Positions 35,754 through 43,889 of a stretch of DNA of 64,000 nucleotides are shown here, piece after piece (within the stretch, counting starts at the first letter, position 1; the number at the start of each line of letters is the position of its first letter). The DNA is from Clostridium sp. 1001271st1 H5. Its GTDB lineage: Bacteria; Bacillota; Clostridia; Lachnospirales; Lachnospiraceae. The notes beneath the pieces are model-generated. The model had not been told where the DNA came from, did no database searches, and saw only the letters and a program-made list of their open reading frames with translations. Made by a program: the position numbers and the translations under genes. The stretch is taken from positions 248,001 through 312,000 of the forward strand of contig NZ_SPHO01000005.1 in NCBI RefSeq assembly GCF_005845215.1. Reading direction: 5' to 3'.

Positions 35754-36679
35754 CAGCCATTCAATTATTAGCCTGTGCCGGACTGATTGTCGGTGGATTT
35801 TTACTGCTGGGCTTAAAACCAGTGGAATTTACGGACGGGCTGTTTGCCTTTTTGCTCCGGCCAAAGCACAGCATCCGGGAGGACATCAAAACCTCTACCA
35901 ATCGGAAGAAGCCCGGCCCGTTTCGCCGGGAAATCACGGAGGCGCAGACCGTCCTTGAAATGACCGGACGCGGGAAGCGTTTCTCACTGGTATGCGCGGT
36001 TTCGCTGGCGCTGTTCTGCCTGGGCGGTTCCCTTGCCATCCTTCTGGGAAACTTCTTTCTGGCTCCGGTGATGGCGGCGGGTTTTATGTTCCTGCCGTTC
36101 TGGTATGTGAAGCTGACCGCCAGCCACTATAAACGGGATATCTCCGCCGAGCTGGAAACGGCGCTGTCCGTGATTACCACCGCCTACCTGCGTACCGAGG
36201 ACATCGTGACCGCCGTGGAGGAAAATACCGCCTATCTAAATCCGCCCGTTTCTAAAGTGTTCCGGGACTTTCTGATGCAGATTAAGCTGGTGAATCCGGA
36301 TATTGAGGCGGCACTGAAAACCATGCAGGGCCGGATTGACAACGAGGTGTTCCGGGAGTGGTGCGACGCGCTCTGCGACTGCCAGCACGACCGGAGCTTA
36401 AAAACCACCCTGACGCCTATTGTGGCGAAACTGTCGGATATGCGGAATGTGAACGCGGAGCTGGAGTACATGATTGCAGAGCCGCGCAAGGAATTTCTAA
36501 TCATGGTGATTTTTGTGGTGGGCAACATCCCGCTGATGTATCTGTTAAATAAGGACTGGTATGATGTGCTGATGCACACGCCGCTGGGGCAGATTATCCT
36601 GGCGATTACGGCGGCGGTCATCTTTATCTCGGCTGGCTTTGTGGTGAAGCTGACCCGTCCCATTGAGTACAGGAGGTGA
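35750..36679 (+). CDS. TadB-like pilus inner-membrane platform protein
   Basis: 309 residues: membrane spans near residues 5-20, 85-125 and 245-300 around a cytoplasmic T2SF-type helical domain (ELETALSVITTAYLRTEDIVTAVEEN). This arrangement is that of TadB/GspF. It would form the membrane platform driven by TadA. Translationally coupled to its neighbours. Confidence 0.85.
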   Translation: MTAIQLLACAGLIVGGFLLLGLKPVEFTDGLFAFLLRPKHSIREDIKTSTNRKKPGPFRREITEAQTVLEMTGRGKRFSLVCAVSLALFCLGGSLAILLGNFFLAPVMAAGFMFLPFWYVKLTASHYKRDISAELETALSVITTAYLRTEDIVTAVEENTAYLNPPVSKVFRDFLMQIKLVNPDIEAALKTMQGRIDNEVFREWCDALCDCQHDRSLKTTLTPIVAKLSDMRNVNAELEYMIAEPRKEFLIMVIFVVGNIPLMYLLNKDWYDVLMHTPLGQIILAITAAVIFISAGFVVKLTRPIEYRR

Positions 36680-36683
36680 TGTC

Positions 36684-37556
36684 ATGACGGGACTCTTGTT
36701 TTTATTCGGGCTGTTCTTAGCTCTCGGCCTGTTCTTTCTGGCGGCAGCCCTGCTGCGTCTCCCCACCATAGGCGCGGCAAAAGCCATGCTGGGGACGGTG
36801 AAGCAGGAAAAGAAAGCAGCCAAAACGGTGGAAACTTACCTGATGACCGTGGCGGTGCGGCTGGCAAAATACATCCGGATGGATGAATATAAGCGCAGTC
36901 GGATGAACAACGTGCTGAAAGCCAGCGGCATGAACCTGACACCGGAGGTCTATCAGGCGTATGCCTTTGTCAAATCTGGTGCTGTCCTTTTGGGCATTGT
37001 CCCTTGTATGTTTCTCCTGCCGTTATTGTCTCCTGTTGTCGTAATCCTGGCGGTTCTGATTTATTTCAAAGAGAGCCAGAAAGCCGATGAAAAACTGAAA
37101 GCCAAGCGGGACGAGATCGAGGGAGAACTGCCCCGTCTGGTTGCCACCATCGAGCAGGAACTGAAGGCCAGCCGCAATGTCATCGGGATGCTGGAACGGT
37201 TCAAAGAGAACGCGGGGACTGCCCTGACCAGCGAACTGGACGTCCTACTGGCGGATATGCGCTCCTCCAACTATGAAGCGGCGCTCACCCGGTTTGAGGC
37301 AAGACTCAATTCGCCCATGCTCTCTGATGTGGTGCGCGGCCTGATCGGCGTGCTGCGAGGTGACGACAGCGCTGTGTATTTCCAGATGCTGTCCCATGAT
37401 TTCAAGCAGATGGAACTGCAGCGGTTAAAGGCGCAGGCGCAGAAGATCCCTCCAAAAATCCGGGTATTCTCCTTTGCCATGCTGATGTGTTTCCTGCTGA
37501 CCTATCTGGCGATTATCTGCTATGTGGCGGTGACCAGCCTTGGCGGGATGTTTTAA
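36684..37556 (+). CDS. TadC-like pilus platform protein
   Basis: 290 residues from ATG 36684, with AGGAGGTGATGTC upstream. Hydrophobic N-terminus (GLLFLFGLFLALGLFFLAAALL), central spans around residues 95-125, a T2SF helical domain (GELPRLVATIEQELKASRNVIGMLE) and a C-terminal span. Typical partner of TadB. Confidence 0.85.
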   Translation: MTGLLFLFGLFLALGLFFLAAALLRLPTIGAAKAMLGTVKQEKKAAKTVETYLMTVAVRLAKYIRMDEYKRSRMNNVLKASGMNLTPEVYQAYAFVKSGAVLLGIVPCMFLLPLLSPVVVILAVLIYFKESQKADEKLKAKRDEIEGELPRLVATIEQELKASRNVIGMLERFKENAGTALTSELDVLLADMRSSNYEAALTRFEARLNSPMLSDVVRGLIGVLRGDDSAVYFQMLSHDFKQMELQRLKAQAQKIPPKIRVFSFAMLMCFLLTYLAIICYVAVTSLGGMF

Positions 37557-37571
37557 GAGAGGGGGTTCTGT

Positions 37572-38762
37572 ATGCCTTCAAAGCCAATTCAATATCAGGG
37601 GAAGCTCTACCCGTCTAAAACAGAATTGTGTCAGGAATTTGGAATTGATTATAATTTATTTGTTCAGCGTGAAATGAGAGGCTGGAGCATTGAGGATGCG
37701 ATTAAAACCGGTGTGGGTGAATTGTGGGCTAACAGGACTCCGGTTGAATTCCGTGGAGTCCTCTACCCCAGTGTCAAGTCGGTGGCGGATGAATACGGAC
37801 TATCCTATTCCCGTCTCAGCCATTTTTACTACCGGAACAACGATATAGACCAGGCGGTGCAAAGATGTGTAGAATCGCAAGGCGTTTCTATTGAACTCTG
37901 GGGCCGGAGCTATTATGGCGTCAGCGATGTTGCCATGAAATTTGGGCTGAAGTACGCCGCATTAGTCTGGAGGATGCGGGATGGCACGGGACTGGAACAG
38001 GCCGTCAAAACCATGCTGGAAGAAGAACCGGTGATTTTCAGGGGAAAACAATATGAAAACTTTGTGGACTTGTGTGCGGAGTATCATATCCAGCCGGGAA
38101 ATGTGTATGAGAGACTGAGGTATGGGCTGACATTGGAAGATGCCCTGACGCGAGGGATAAAAAACACGGGAAACCGGAGGACAATTTATTATGAAGGGAA
38201 AGAATATCCAAGCCATCGGGATTTATGCCGGGCCTATGGACTTTCTGAACTGTGTGTAAGGGAACAGACAAGGCGCAATCCACTTCAGTTTCTGGATGCC
38301 TTTCAGCTCCTGGTTGACTTAAAAGAGCAGGCTGGGATTCCAAGGGAGGAATACTTAAATTATATTCCCGGTTGTCGGGTTCGGGGGAAGAATTATAAAA
38401 CAGCCGCGCGGTTTGCAGCAGAGTTTGGAATAACCGCTTCAACACTGTATACCTACAAATCCAGGCATGACTGCAGCACTGTTTTTGAAGCCTTTGAACA
38501 AATGCAGGAGGAAGTCAGGTGCGCTTATTTAAAGGAGGGTAAACCGGAATTTTATTCTGACCTGCTAAAGAAGTATGACGACTATCAGATAAAGAAGATG
38601 AACCTGGAAAAGGTAGCGGTCCCCCGCTATCCGACAATCCAGGGATTTGATTTTCATACGGACTGCTATGATACCCTGGCAATTTATGAAGGACTGCTGA
38701 ATCAGAGGATTATGGAGATAACCGGGGGAACTCAAACGCCGCAGATGGAGGGGCTAAAATGA
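37572..38762 (+). CDS. Protein of six tandem HTH-like repeats inside the Tad operon
   Basis: 396 residues. Six ~50-60-residue units are visible, each beginning with a beta hairpin like 'xxGKxYPS' followed by a helix-turn-helix-like part: QGKLYPSKTELCQEFGI, RGVLYPSVKSVADEYGL, WGRSYYGVSDVAMKFGL, RGKQYENFVDLCAEYHI, EGKEYPSHRDLCRAYGL and RGKNYKTAARFAAEFGI. The repeats resemble NUMOD-like DNA-binding modules that flank homing endonucleases, but no nuclease domain is seen. It could be a sequence-specific DNA-binding protein. It interrupts the usual TadC-TadE order. Confidence 0.75.
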   Translation: MPSKPIQYQGKLYPSKTELCQEFGIDYNLFVQREMRGWSIEDAIKTGVGELWANRTPVEFRGVLYPSVKSVADEYGLSYSRLSHFYYRNNDIDQAVQRCVESQGVSIELWGRSYYGVSDVAMKFGLKYAALVWRMRDGTGLEQAVKTMLEEEPVIFRGKQYENFVDLCAEYHIQPGNVYERLRYGLTLEDALTRGIKNTGNRRTIYYEGKEYPSHRDLCRAYGLSELCVREQTRRNPLQFLDAFQLLVDLKEQAGIPREEYLNYIPGCRVRGKNYKTAARFAAEFGITASTLYTYKSRHDCSTVFEAFEQMQEEVRCAYLKEGKPEFYSDLLKKYDDYQIKKMNLEKVAVPRYPTIQGFDFHTDCYDTLAIYEGLLNQRIMEITGGTQTPQMEGLK

Positions 38763-38863
38763 TAGTGAGAGATATGGCAGGCAAAGTGGTTCGTGGCGGT
38801 GTGTATCCGATGATGGAGAAAACCGCAGCGCTGATATTGGGACAGGAGGTGGTCATGTGCTGA
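38759..38863 (+). CDS. Possible small protein
   Basis: 34 codons whose ATGA overlaps the previous stop and whose end overlaps the next GTG start. Starts MIVRDMAGKVVRGGVYPMMEK. The tight overlaps favour translation, but it could equally serve only for coupling. No recognisable feature. Confidence 0.4.
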   Translation: MIVRDMAGKVVRGGVYPMMEKTAALILGQEVVMC

Positions 38864-39264
38864 AGCGGCTTCAAAATGTTTGGAAAGACAGGCAGGCCGA
38901 GGGATATATTGATGTTGTTGTGCTGGTGCTGTGCGCCGTACTGGTGCTGGCGCTGGCAATCCGGATTCTGCCCGTGTTCGTGGCAAAACAGCAGCTTGAC
39001 ACTTTTGCCACGGAACTGGTGCGGGAAGCCGAAGTCACGGGCCGGGTCGGGTCGGAAACCTCCCGACGCGCCGCCATTCTGCGGGAAAAGACCGGTATTG
39101 ATCCGGATATCTCGTGGTCAACGGGCGGCAGAATCCAGCTTAACGAGGAAGTGACGGTCACCCTGACGCTGCGCCGGAACATCGGCCTGTTCGGCGGGTT
39201 CGGCTCCTTCCCCATTACCCTGCGGTCACAGGCCGCAGGAAAATCAGAAGTCTATTGGAAATGA
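38857..39264 (+). CDS. Pseudopilin-like protein (DUF4320-type, TadE-like)
   Basis: 135 residues from GTG 38857 with GACAGGAGGTGG upstream. A basic N-terminus and AEGYIDVVVLVLCAVLVLALAI, i.e. a short polar EGY motif followed by one helix, the same arrangement as GEGYVDTAV in the DUF6133-type proteins, then a soluble beta domain. Likely a minor pilin or pseudopilin processed by the A24 peptidase. Confidence 0.75.
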   Translation: MLKRLQNVWKDRQAEGYIDVVVLVLCAVLVLALAIRILPVFVAKQQLDTFATELVREAEVTGRVGSETSRRAAILREKTGIDPDISWSTGGRIQLNEEVTVTLTLRRNIGLFGGFGSFPITLRSQAAGKSEVYWK

Positions 39265-39271
39265 GGGGAGG

Positions 39272-39838
39272 ATGCAGTTGGCTGAGAAAATCAAACAGAT
39301 CCTAAAAGACCGGCGGGGCGTGTCCTTTCCTCTGGTGATCGGCGTCACGCTGGCGCTGGTGATGATTCTGTGCGGCGTGAGTGAATATTTCCGCTTGCAG
39401 ATCATTGCCGCAGGCGTCAGGGAAGCTGTGGAGGATGCCATCATTTCCACGGTAAACGACAACTATGCCGGTGTGTACCACGGAGTGCGGGAGGGCTATT
39501 CGGGAAGCTATCTGCCGGCAGGGGAGTCTGACTGGGAAACGGCGGTCAGTGAAAGTGATATTTATACTTATCTCGATAGTACCATCGGCACGGAGTGGAG
39601 CGGCGGCAGACACGTTAAATATGCGGGTGACTCCGGCAGGGCGATGGAATATGCCATTGACAGTCTGGATGTAACCATCCGCAATGCGCCTCTGGCTCCC
39701 TCCGACCCCGAAAATGCCCAGCGGTTTGAGGCCGATGCCGTCATCCGGCTGGAGGTTCCGGTACGGTTTGGCGGCAGGCTTCTGCCCTCCATGTTCATCA
39801 CTTTGAAGGTGCAGGCCGGTTATATCGAAGTATTCTAA
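39272..39838 (+). CDS. TadE/TadG-like pseudopilin
   Basis: 188 residues; ATG 39272 or, with better spacing from GGGGAGG, TTG 39278. RRGVSFPLVIGVTLALVMILCGVSEYF is a pseudopilin-type N-terminal helix; the rest is a soluble domain. Last pseudopilin of the Tad set. Confidence 0.7.
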   Translation: MQLAEKIKQILKDRRGVSFPLVIGVTLALVMILCGVSEYFRLQIIAAGVREAVEDAIISTVNDNYAGVYHGVREGYSGSYLPAGESDWETAVSESDIYTYLDSTIGTEWSGGRHVKYAGDSGRAMEYAIDSLDVTIRNAPLAPSDPENAQRFEADAVIRLEVPVRFGGRLLPSMFITLKVQAGYIEVF

Positions 39839-39941
39839 AAAACTTCGGGAAGAAACAGGGAAGTTGCTGGACTTTTGAAAAAGTATGTAGTATGTTGTGA
39901 CGTAACAAGAGAAACCATTACCCCAAAAGGAGGAATCCCTT

Positions 39942-40544
39942 ATGAAATTAAGTGAAAAAACGAAAAAATATCTTGCCATCAGCGGCGGCGCGGTAATCTG
40001 TGTCGGGCTGATCGCGGCTATCAGCCTTCAGTTTAACAAAACTCCCGTAGGTGAGGATACGCTTCCGGAGAAGAATCCCGGCGTGGTGGAAATCGTAGTC
40101 GATCCCAGCAGCCTTGCCACCTCCCCAGAGGAACCAGTCACAGAAGAAACCAAGGTAATCGTCCAGCCGAACACGGAAACGGCGGCAGACAGCACGGAAT
40201 CCAGCCAGCCGGTGGATACCAGACCGGCGCAGACCGACCAGACGGAGCAGAGCATCCAGCCGGAGGTCACAAAACCGGCAGAACCGAGCCAGGAAGTGAA
40301 AAAGGATGCTACACAGAAGCCGGATGGAACTAAGGTGGAGACTCCGCCAGTGCCGGTGGTACATGAGGAAGTTGTCCAGCCGACAGAAACGGAATCCGCG
40401 CCGAATCAGCCGCAGGGTGGGGATGTGCAGGACGGAAAAACCTACCTGCCCGGATTCGGATACATTGAAAACAGCGGGTCGAATCAGGAAAACTATGCGG
40501 AAGATATGTTTGAAAATGGAAACAAGATTGGCAATATGGATTAA
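39942..40544 (+). CDS. Membrane-anchored Pro/Thr/Glu-rich protein (DUF6550-type)
   Basis: 200 residues, AAAGGAGG site. One N-terminal membrane helix (LAISGGAVICVGLIAAISLQF), then a low-complexity Pro/Thr/Glu/Gln linker (residues 35-160) and a short conserved-looking end with GKTYLPGFGYIENSGSNQ. Probably extracellular, spanning the cell wall. I associate it with DUF6550 from memory. Confidence 0.65.
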   Translation: MKLSEKTKKYLAISGGAVICVGLIAAISLQFNKTPVGEDTLPEKNPGVVEIVVDPSSLATSPEEPVTEETKVIVQPNTETAADSTESSQPVDTRPAQTDQTEQSIQPEVTKPAEPSQEVKKDATQKPDGTKVETPPVPVVHEEVVQPTETESAPNQPQGGDVQDGKTYLPGFGYIENSGSNQENYAEDMFENGNKIGNMD

Positions 40545-40562
40545 AAACCTAAGTGCAGAACA

Positions 40563-40597
40563 AAGAGGCATCACAGAAACGTGGCGCCTTTTTTCGT
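40563..40597 (+). terminator. Hairpin with T run between anchored and secreted protein genes
   Basis: GAGGC-AT-CAC and GTG-GC-GCCTTTTTTC form a stem around AGAAAC, followed by T6. Likely partial terminator ahead of the secreted protein gene. Confidence 0.6.
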
Positions 40598-40614
40598 GGT
40601 GGAAGGAGGATACT

Positions 40615-42318
40615 GTGAAAAAGAAAATGTTGCTGCCGATGCTACTCATGCTCCTCTCGTTGGCGTTTACCGTTCCGGTCTATGCTGTCGGTGATGGGAA
40701 TATTGATAATGGCGGCGGCAGTATGGGACAGGGAACAAGCCAGAATTCATGGTCACCGGGAAACGAGGGGGTACGTGTGACGGTAATCCGTGTAACGGAT
40801 AGGGAGCCGGTAACCAGACCCATTGATTTGACCAATAAGACCCCTGCGGCCACGCTGTTCCATTTTGGCAAGGTCAGTAAGATTTCTTACAACGGCGGGA
40901 TGTCCCTCCATCCGGTCCAGGGGAATTACGCATATACAAGACCGGCCCAGGCCCTTCCCAAAATCATCAGCTCCAAGAGCCTGGGACAGTCCAGCATTGA
41001 AGAAATCAAAGGGTATTTTACGGATGAGCAGGTGATACGCAGCATCGCGGGAATTACCGGGATGCAGTTTGAGGTGCTGACAAATGGGGAATACCGTCTG
41101 CTGATTGAACCCATCGCGTATTACAAATTTGAAGGTGTTATGATTGCCACAACAGCCACCGAGGCGGCCCTGTATGATGAGCAGTTAAGCGGCGGCCTGC
41201 GCTCCCGGATGCAGGGGGTAACCCATCAGAATCTGCCGTTGTCCATGTTCCTTGAAACAGCGGACCTTGGCTATCCGGCATGGGCGGGAAGCCGGAATTC
41301 TCCCGCATCCAATGCCGATATCAAGTCCAGCCTTGGGCTTGGCATTGTGCGGTTCAATGAAGTCCCACCGGAAGCGCCGGAAGTCAGCACCTTTGATTAT
41401 GAGTACCGCACCAATACCGAAGTCATCACGGCCGTCGATGTTAGCGGCGGCCAGAGCGATCCGGATCACCCCGTGTCGGTTACCTTCCACGTGGCGGGCC
41501 GAAGCTATAGGGTGAGTAACGTCTATTACCCGGAGGGCGACAGCCAGCTCGCATGGATTCGCTGGACGACGCCGGACGAGCCACAGACCATGACTATCAC
41601 GGTCCGCGTCCATGGCGGCGGCTCGGTGAGCAAAGGAACCATCAACGTGAACATTGTGGATCTGGATGAAAATCCGCCGCCCGATCCCAATGCAGATGAC
41701 CGAAACGATGGATTTGCCCGGCCATCGCTACCGGAGAACCCACAGGCGACTTCGGCAGACTGGGGTGTGTGGCGGCCATGGTGGTATGAGCATTGGGTAT
41801 GGCACAGCGGCGATGACGATGATGACGGATATTGGTGCGACCACGGCTGGTGGAAGTTCGATCTCGACCGATACTCCGCCAGCCTTAGCGCTTCCATGCA
41901 CATTGCACCGGACGAAAAGGCTCCAACAGCCAGCGGCAGAACCCTGAAATCAGGGTATGGGATCAATGAAAAAGTCACCACCCGTGTAAACACGAATCAA
42001 AGTTCAGCGGTTACGGCGGCACAGAATGCGGTTACCTATTTCCCGGAGTTCCAGTACCAGGGATTCTGGCGGCTTCTTGACCGGATGGGCGGCGGCTACA
42101 ACTTGACCCATGAATTCAAAGAAAACCGCTACAGCACTTATAACCGGCGTACCCATTTCACGCCCATATGGTATCCGGACGGCAGCTATACACCCTATAC
42201 CTGGTTAATCGACTGCTGGACGCCTGCCGGGATGCTCTCCATGAACCTCACCGATTCGGTGACGGTGAGCGGCAACCTCTGGAGCGACTGGCACATTGCG
42301 CCGCAGAATCCAGATTAA
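40615..42318 (+). CDS. Large secreted protein of the conjugative Tad region
   Basis: 567 residues from GTG 40615 after GGAAGGAGG. Signal peptide KKKMLLPMLLMLLSLAFTVPVYA. The middle has Ig-like beta pattern (PVSVTFHVAGRSYRVSNVYY; TMTITVRVHGGGSVSKGTI) and residues ~380-430 an aromatic stretch WWYEHWVWHS followed by DDDDD acidic repeats. No enzyme motif seen. Surface adhesin or pilus-associated protein is plausible. Confidence 0.7.
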   Translation: MKKKMLLPMLLMLLSLAFTVPVYAVGDGNIDNGGGSMGQGTSQNSWSPGNEGVRVTVIRVTDREPVTRPIDLTNKTPAATLFHFGKVSKISYNGGMSLHPVQGNYAYTRPAQALPKIISSKSLGQSSIEEIKGYFTDEQVIRSIAGITGMQFEVLTNGEYRLLIEPIAYYKFEGVMIATTATEAALYDEQLSGGLRSRMQGVTHQNLPLSMFLETADLGYPAWAGSRNSPASNADIKSSLGLGIVRFNEVPPEAPEVSTFDYEYRTNTEVITAVDVSGGQSDPDHPVSVTFHVAGRSYRVSNVYYPEGDSQLAWIRWTTPDEPQTMTITVRVHGGGSVSKGTINVNIVDLDENPPPDPNADDRNDGFARPSLPENPQATSADWGVWRPWWYEHWVWHSGDDDDDGYWCDHGWWKFDLDRYSASLSASMHIAPDEKAPTASGRTLKSGYGINEKVTTRVNTNQSSAVTAAQNAVTYFPEFQYQGFWRLLDRMGGGYNLTHEFKENRYSTYNRRTHFTPIWYPDGSYTPYTWLIDCWTPAGMLSMNLTDSVTVSGNLWSDWHIAPQNPD

Positions 42319-42332
42319 AGGAGGAAACGAAA

Positions 42333-42797
42333 ATGGCTTATGAACGAATTGCCAGGCCGGATGGCTGTCTGTACCATTATACGACCCGCGGCCATCTGGA
42401 TAGTATCCTGCGGGATGGCCGTATCCGGCGCATGGGCGATACTGAGTGCTGGTTCTGCACGTCACTGGAAAACACGCTGGCGGTGATGGCGCGTACCGTC
42501 ATGCAGGAGGGCAAGCCTTATTTTGGCATTGGCGGCGTACTGAAGCGTTACCCCGCATTTGTGCCGGAGGATTATGTGATCCTCAAGCTGGAACCGCGTT
42601 ATCAAAACGGCGATTGGGTGTGCTGGAATTATGAACTGCCGCCCGGTGCGCCGCCGGAGCTGACGGAAGAAGCGGGTGTGTTCAGCCGTCTGAAGGTGGG
42701 CTATCGCGGCGACTTAAAATTCCGGGAGCATCCGGAAATCATTGAAGTTGCCCCGTTGCTTTTGGAGCAGACGCCGCAGCAGAGTCTCACTATGTAA
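42333..42797 (+). CDS. Small protein with ADP-ribosyltransferase-like start
   Basis: 154 residues, AAAGGAGG site. LYHYTTRGHLDSILRDGRI near residue 11 is the kind of sequence that opens DUF4433/DarT-like and other ART-fold proteins (an H-Y-T NAD-binding segment). The later part gives no decisive catalytic glutamate. It ends before a hairpin. Could be an ADP-ribosylating effector or a degenerate relative; not certain. Confidence 0.55.
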   Translation: MAYERIARPDGCLYHYTTRGHLDSILRDGRIRRMGDTECWFCTSLENTLAVMARTVMQEGKPYFGIGGVLKRYPAFVPEDYVILKLEPRYQNGDWVCWNYELPPGAPPELTEEAGVFSRLKVGYRGDLKFREHPEIIEVAPLLLEQTPQQSLTM

Positions 42798-42821
42798 CCT
42801 CTTAAACAGCAGAAAAAGAAC

Positions 42822-42868
42822 AAAGACTGCAGAACCGGATACGTCGGCTCTGTGGTCTTTTCTTTTTT
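42822..42868 (+). terminator. Intrinsic terminator
   Basis: AAAGACTGCAGAACCG (42822-42837) pairs with CGGCTCTGTGGTCTTT (42845-42860) with two small mismatches, followed by TCTTTTTT. It separates the pilus region from the mating-channel genes. Confidence 0.75.
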
Positions 42869-42896
42869 CAGACCTCAAAATGAAGGGAGAAATCAA

Positions 42897-43232
42897 ATGA
42901 AAATGAAACGAATTGCTCTGCTTGTGTGCGTGGCCGCCCTGACGGCCTGCGTGTTCGGAGTCCCGGCTTATGCGGCCAGCGGCGATGTGGCCGGAGCGAT
43001 TGAGGGGACATGGACAACAGCCTCCCAGCAGATCAAGACCGTGGTGGACAACGTGGTGTTCCCCGCCATCGACCTGATCCTTGCCGTGTTCTTCTTTGCC
43101 AAGCTCGGAACGGCGTACTTTGACTACAGGAAACATGGACAGTTTGAATGGGCGGCCCCAGCCATCCTGTTCTCCTGCCTTGTGTTTACCCTGACTGCCC
43201 CGCTCTATGTGTGGCAGATACTTGGAATGTAA
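42897..43232 (+). CDS. VirB2/TrbC-like small membrane protein (DUF3852-type)
   Basis: 111 residues, GAAGGGAGAAATC site. Signal peptide (RIALLVCVAALTACVFGVPAYA), then ASGDVAGAIEGTWTTASQQIKTVVDNVV, and two hydrophobic helices. This is the layout of conjugative pilin/channel subunits of type IV secretion. Directly upstream of a TrbL-like gene. Confidence 0.75.
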   Translation: MKMKRIALLVCVAALTACVFGVPAYAASGDVAGAIEGTWTTASQQIKTVVDNVVFPAIDLILAVFFFAKLGTAYFDYRKHGQFEWAAPAILFSCLVFTLTAPLYVWQILGM

Positions 43233-43246
43233 AGGAGAATAAGTCT

Positions 43247-43402
43247 ATGGGATGCTGGGGAATAACCGCATTTGAGTCAGATGCGGGACTGGATGCTGTC
43301 GGTCTGCTCAGAGAACATCTGACGGAGGATGGCAGGCTGGAGCTTGAAAATCTGATTGAAGCCTTGCGACAGGATGACTGGAATGCACCGCCTGATGTGT
43401 GA
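43247..43402 (+). CDS. Short DUF4259-like protein, probably truncated
   Basis: 51 residues with AAAGGAGAA. Starts MGCWGITAFESDAGLDAVGLL, like DUF4259 proteins which begin MGxWG and are usually about 130 residues. It stops early and its 3' end overlaps the next gene, so it may be a remnant. Confidence 0.5.
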   Translation: MGCWGITAFESDAGLDAVGLLREHLTEDGRLELENLIEALRQDDWNAPPDV

Positions 43403-43787
43403 CGCGGTGTTTGAAGATGTCAAATTCGTAGGGAATACCTGCTATGGCAGGCTGACTGACAACATCCGGGTTAAAATCAATTTTCAGACCGGCATTTCTG
43501 CCGACAACTACGACCGGCTGAAGGTGACTCTTCTCAACCGAAGTGAGGGACCGGTTGACAGCATGGTGATACGTTTTCATGACCTGTGGGGCAGGAAACA
43601 GACCAGCAATCCAAACTTCCGTGAAGGAGTCAGCCCCCATATATGGCAGGACGGTAATAAGGCGGACTGGTATGTATACCACCCAAACAAAACCGACTAC
43701 CGGCAGCTCTCAGAGGCGGTTGGAACCTATCTGTCGGTGTTTCAGGAACCGGTACAGGGTCAGCAGATGGGACAGAATATGTGCTGA
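43395..43787 (+). CDS. Conserved ICE protein, unknown function
   Basis: 130 residues if started at ATG 43395 (ATG 43383 also possible). Contains CDAVFEDVKFVGNTCYGRLTDNIRVKINF, a beta-rich domain I associate loosely with DUF6329 of Clostridia ICEs. Frame overlaps the end of the preceding gene. No membrane segment. Confidence 0.6.
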   Translation: MCDAVFEDVKFVGNTCYGRLTDNIRVKINFQTGISADNYDRLKVTLLNRSEGPVDSMVIRFHDLWGRKQTSNPNFREGVSPHIWQDGNKADWYVYHPNKTDYRQLSEAVGTYLSVFQEPVQGQQMGQNMC

Positions 43788-43889
43788 TGCTGTGTTTCTG
43801 TTGCTGGTTTTACAACTGTGATGCGTATTTTCAGTATGATATACAACTGTTTGTGGAGTTCCAGCCAGGAAAGGAAGTGAGAAGAAAAC

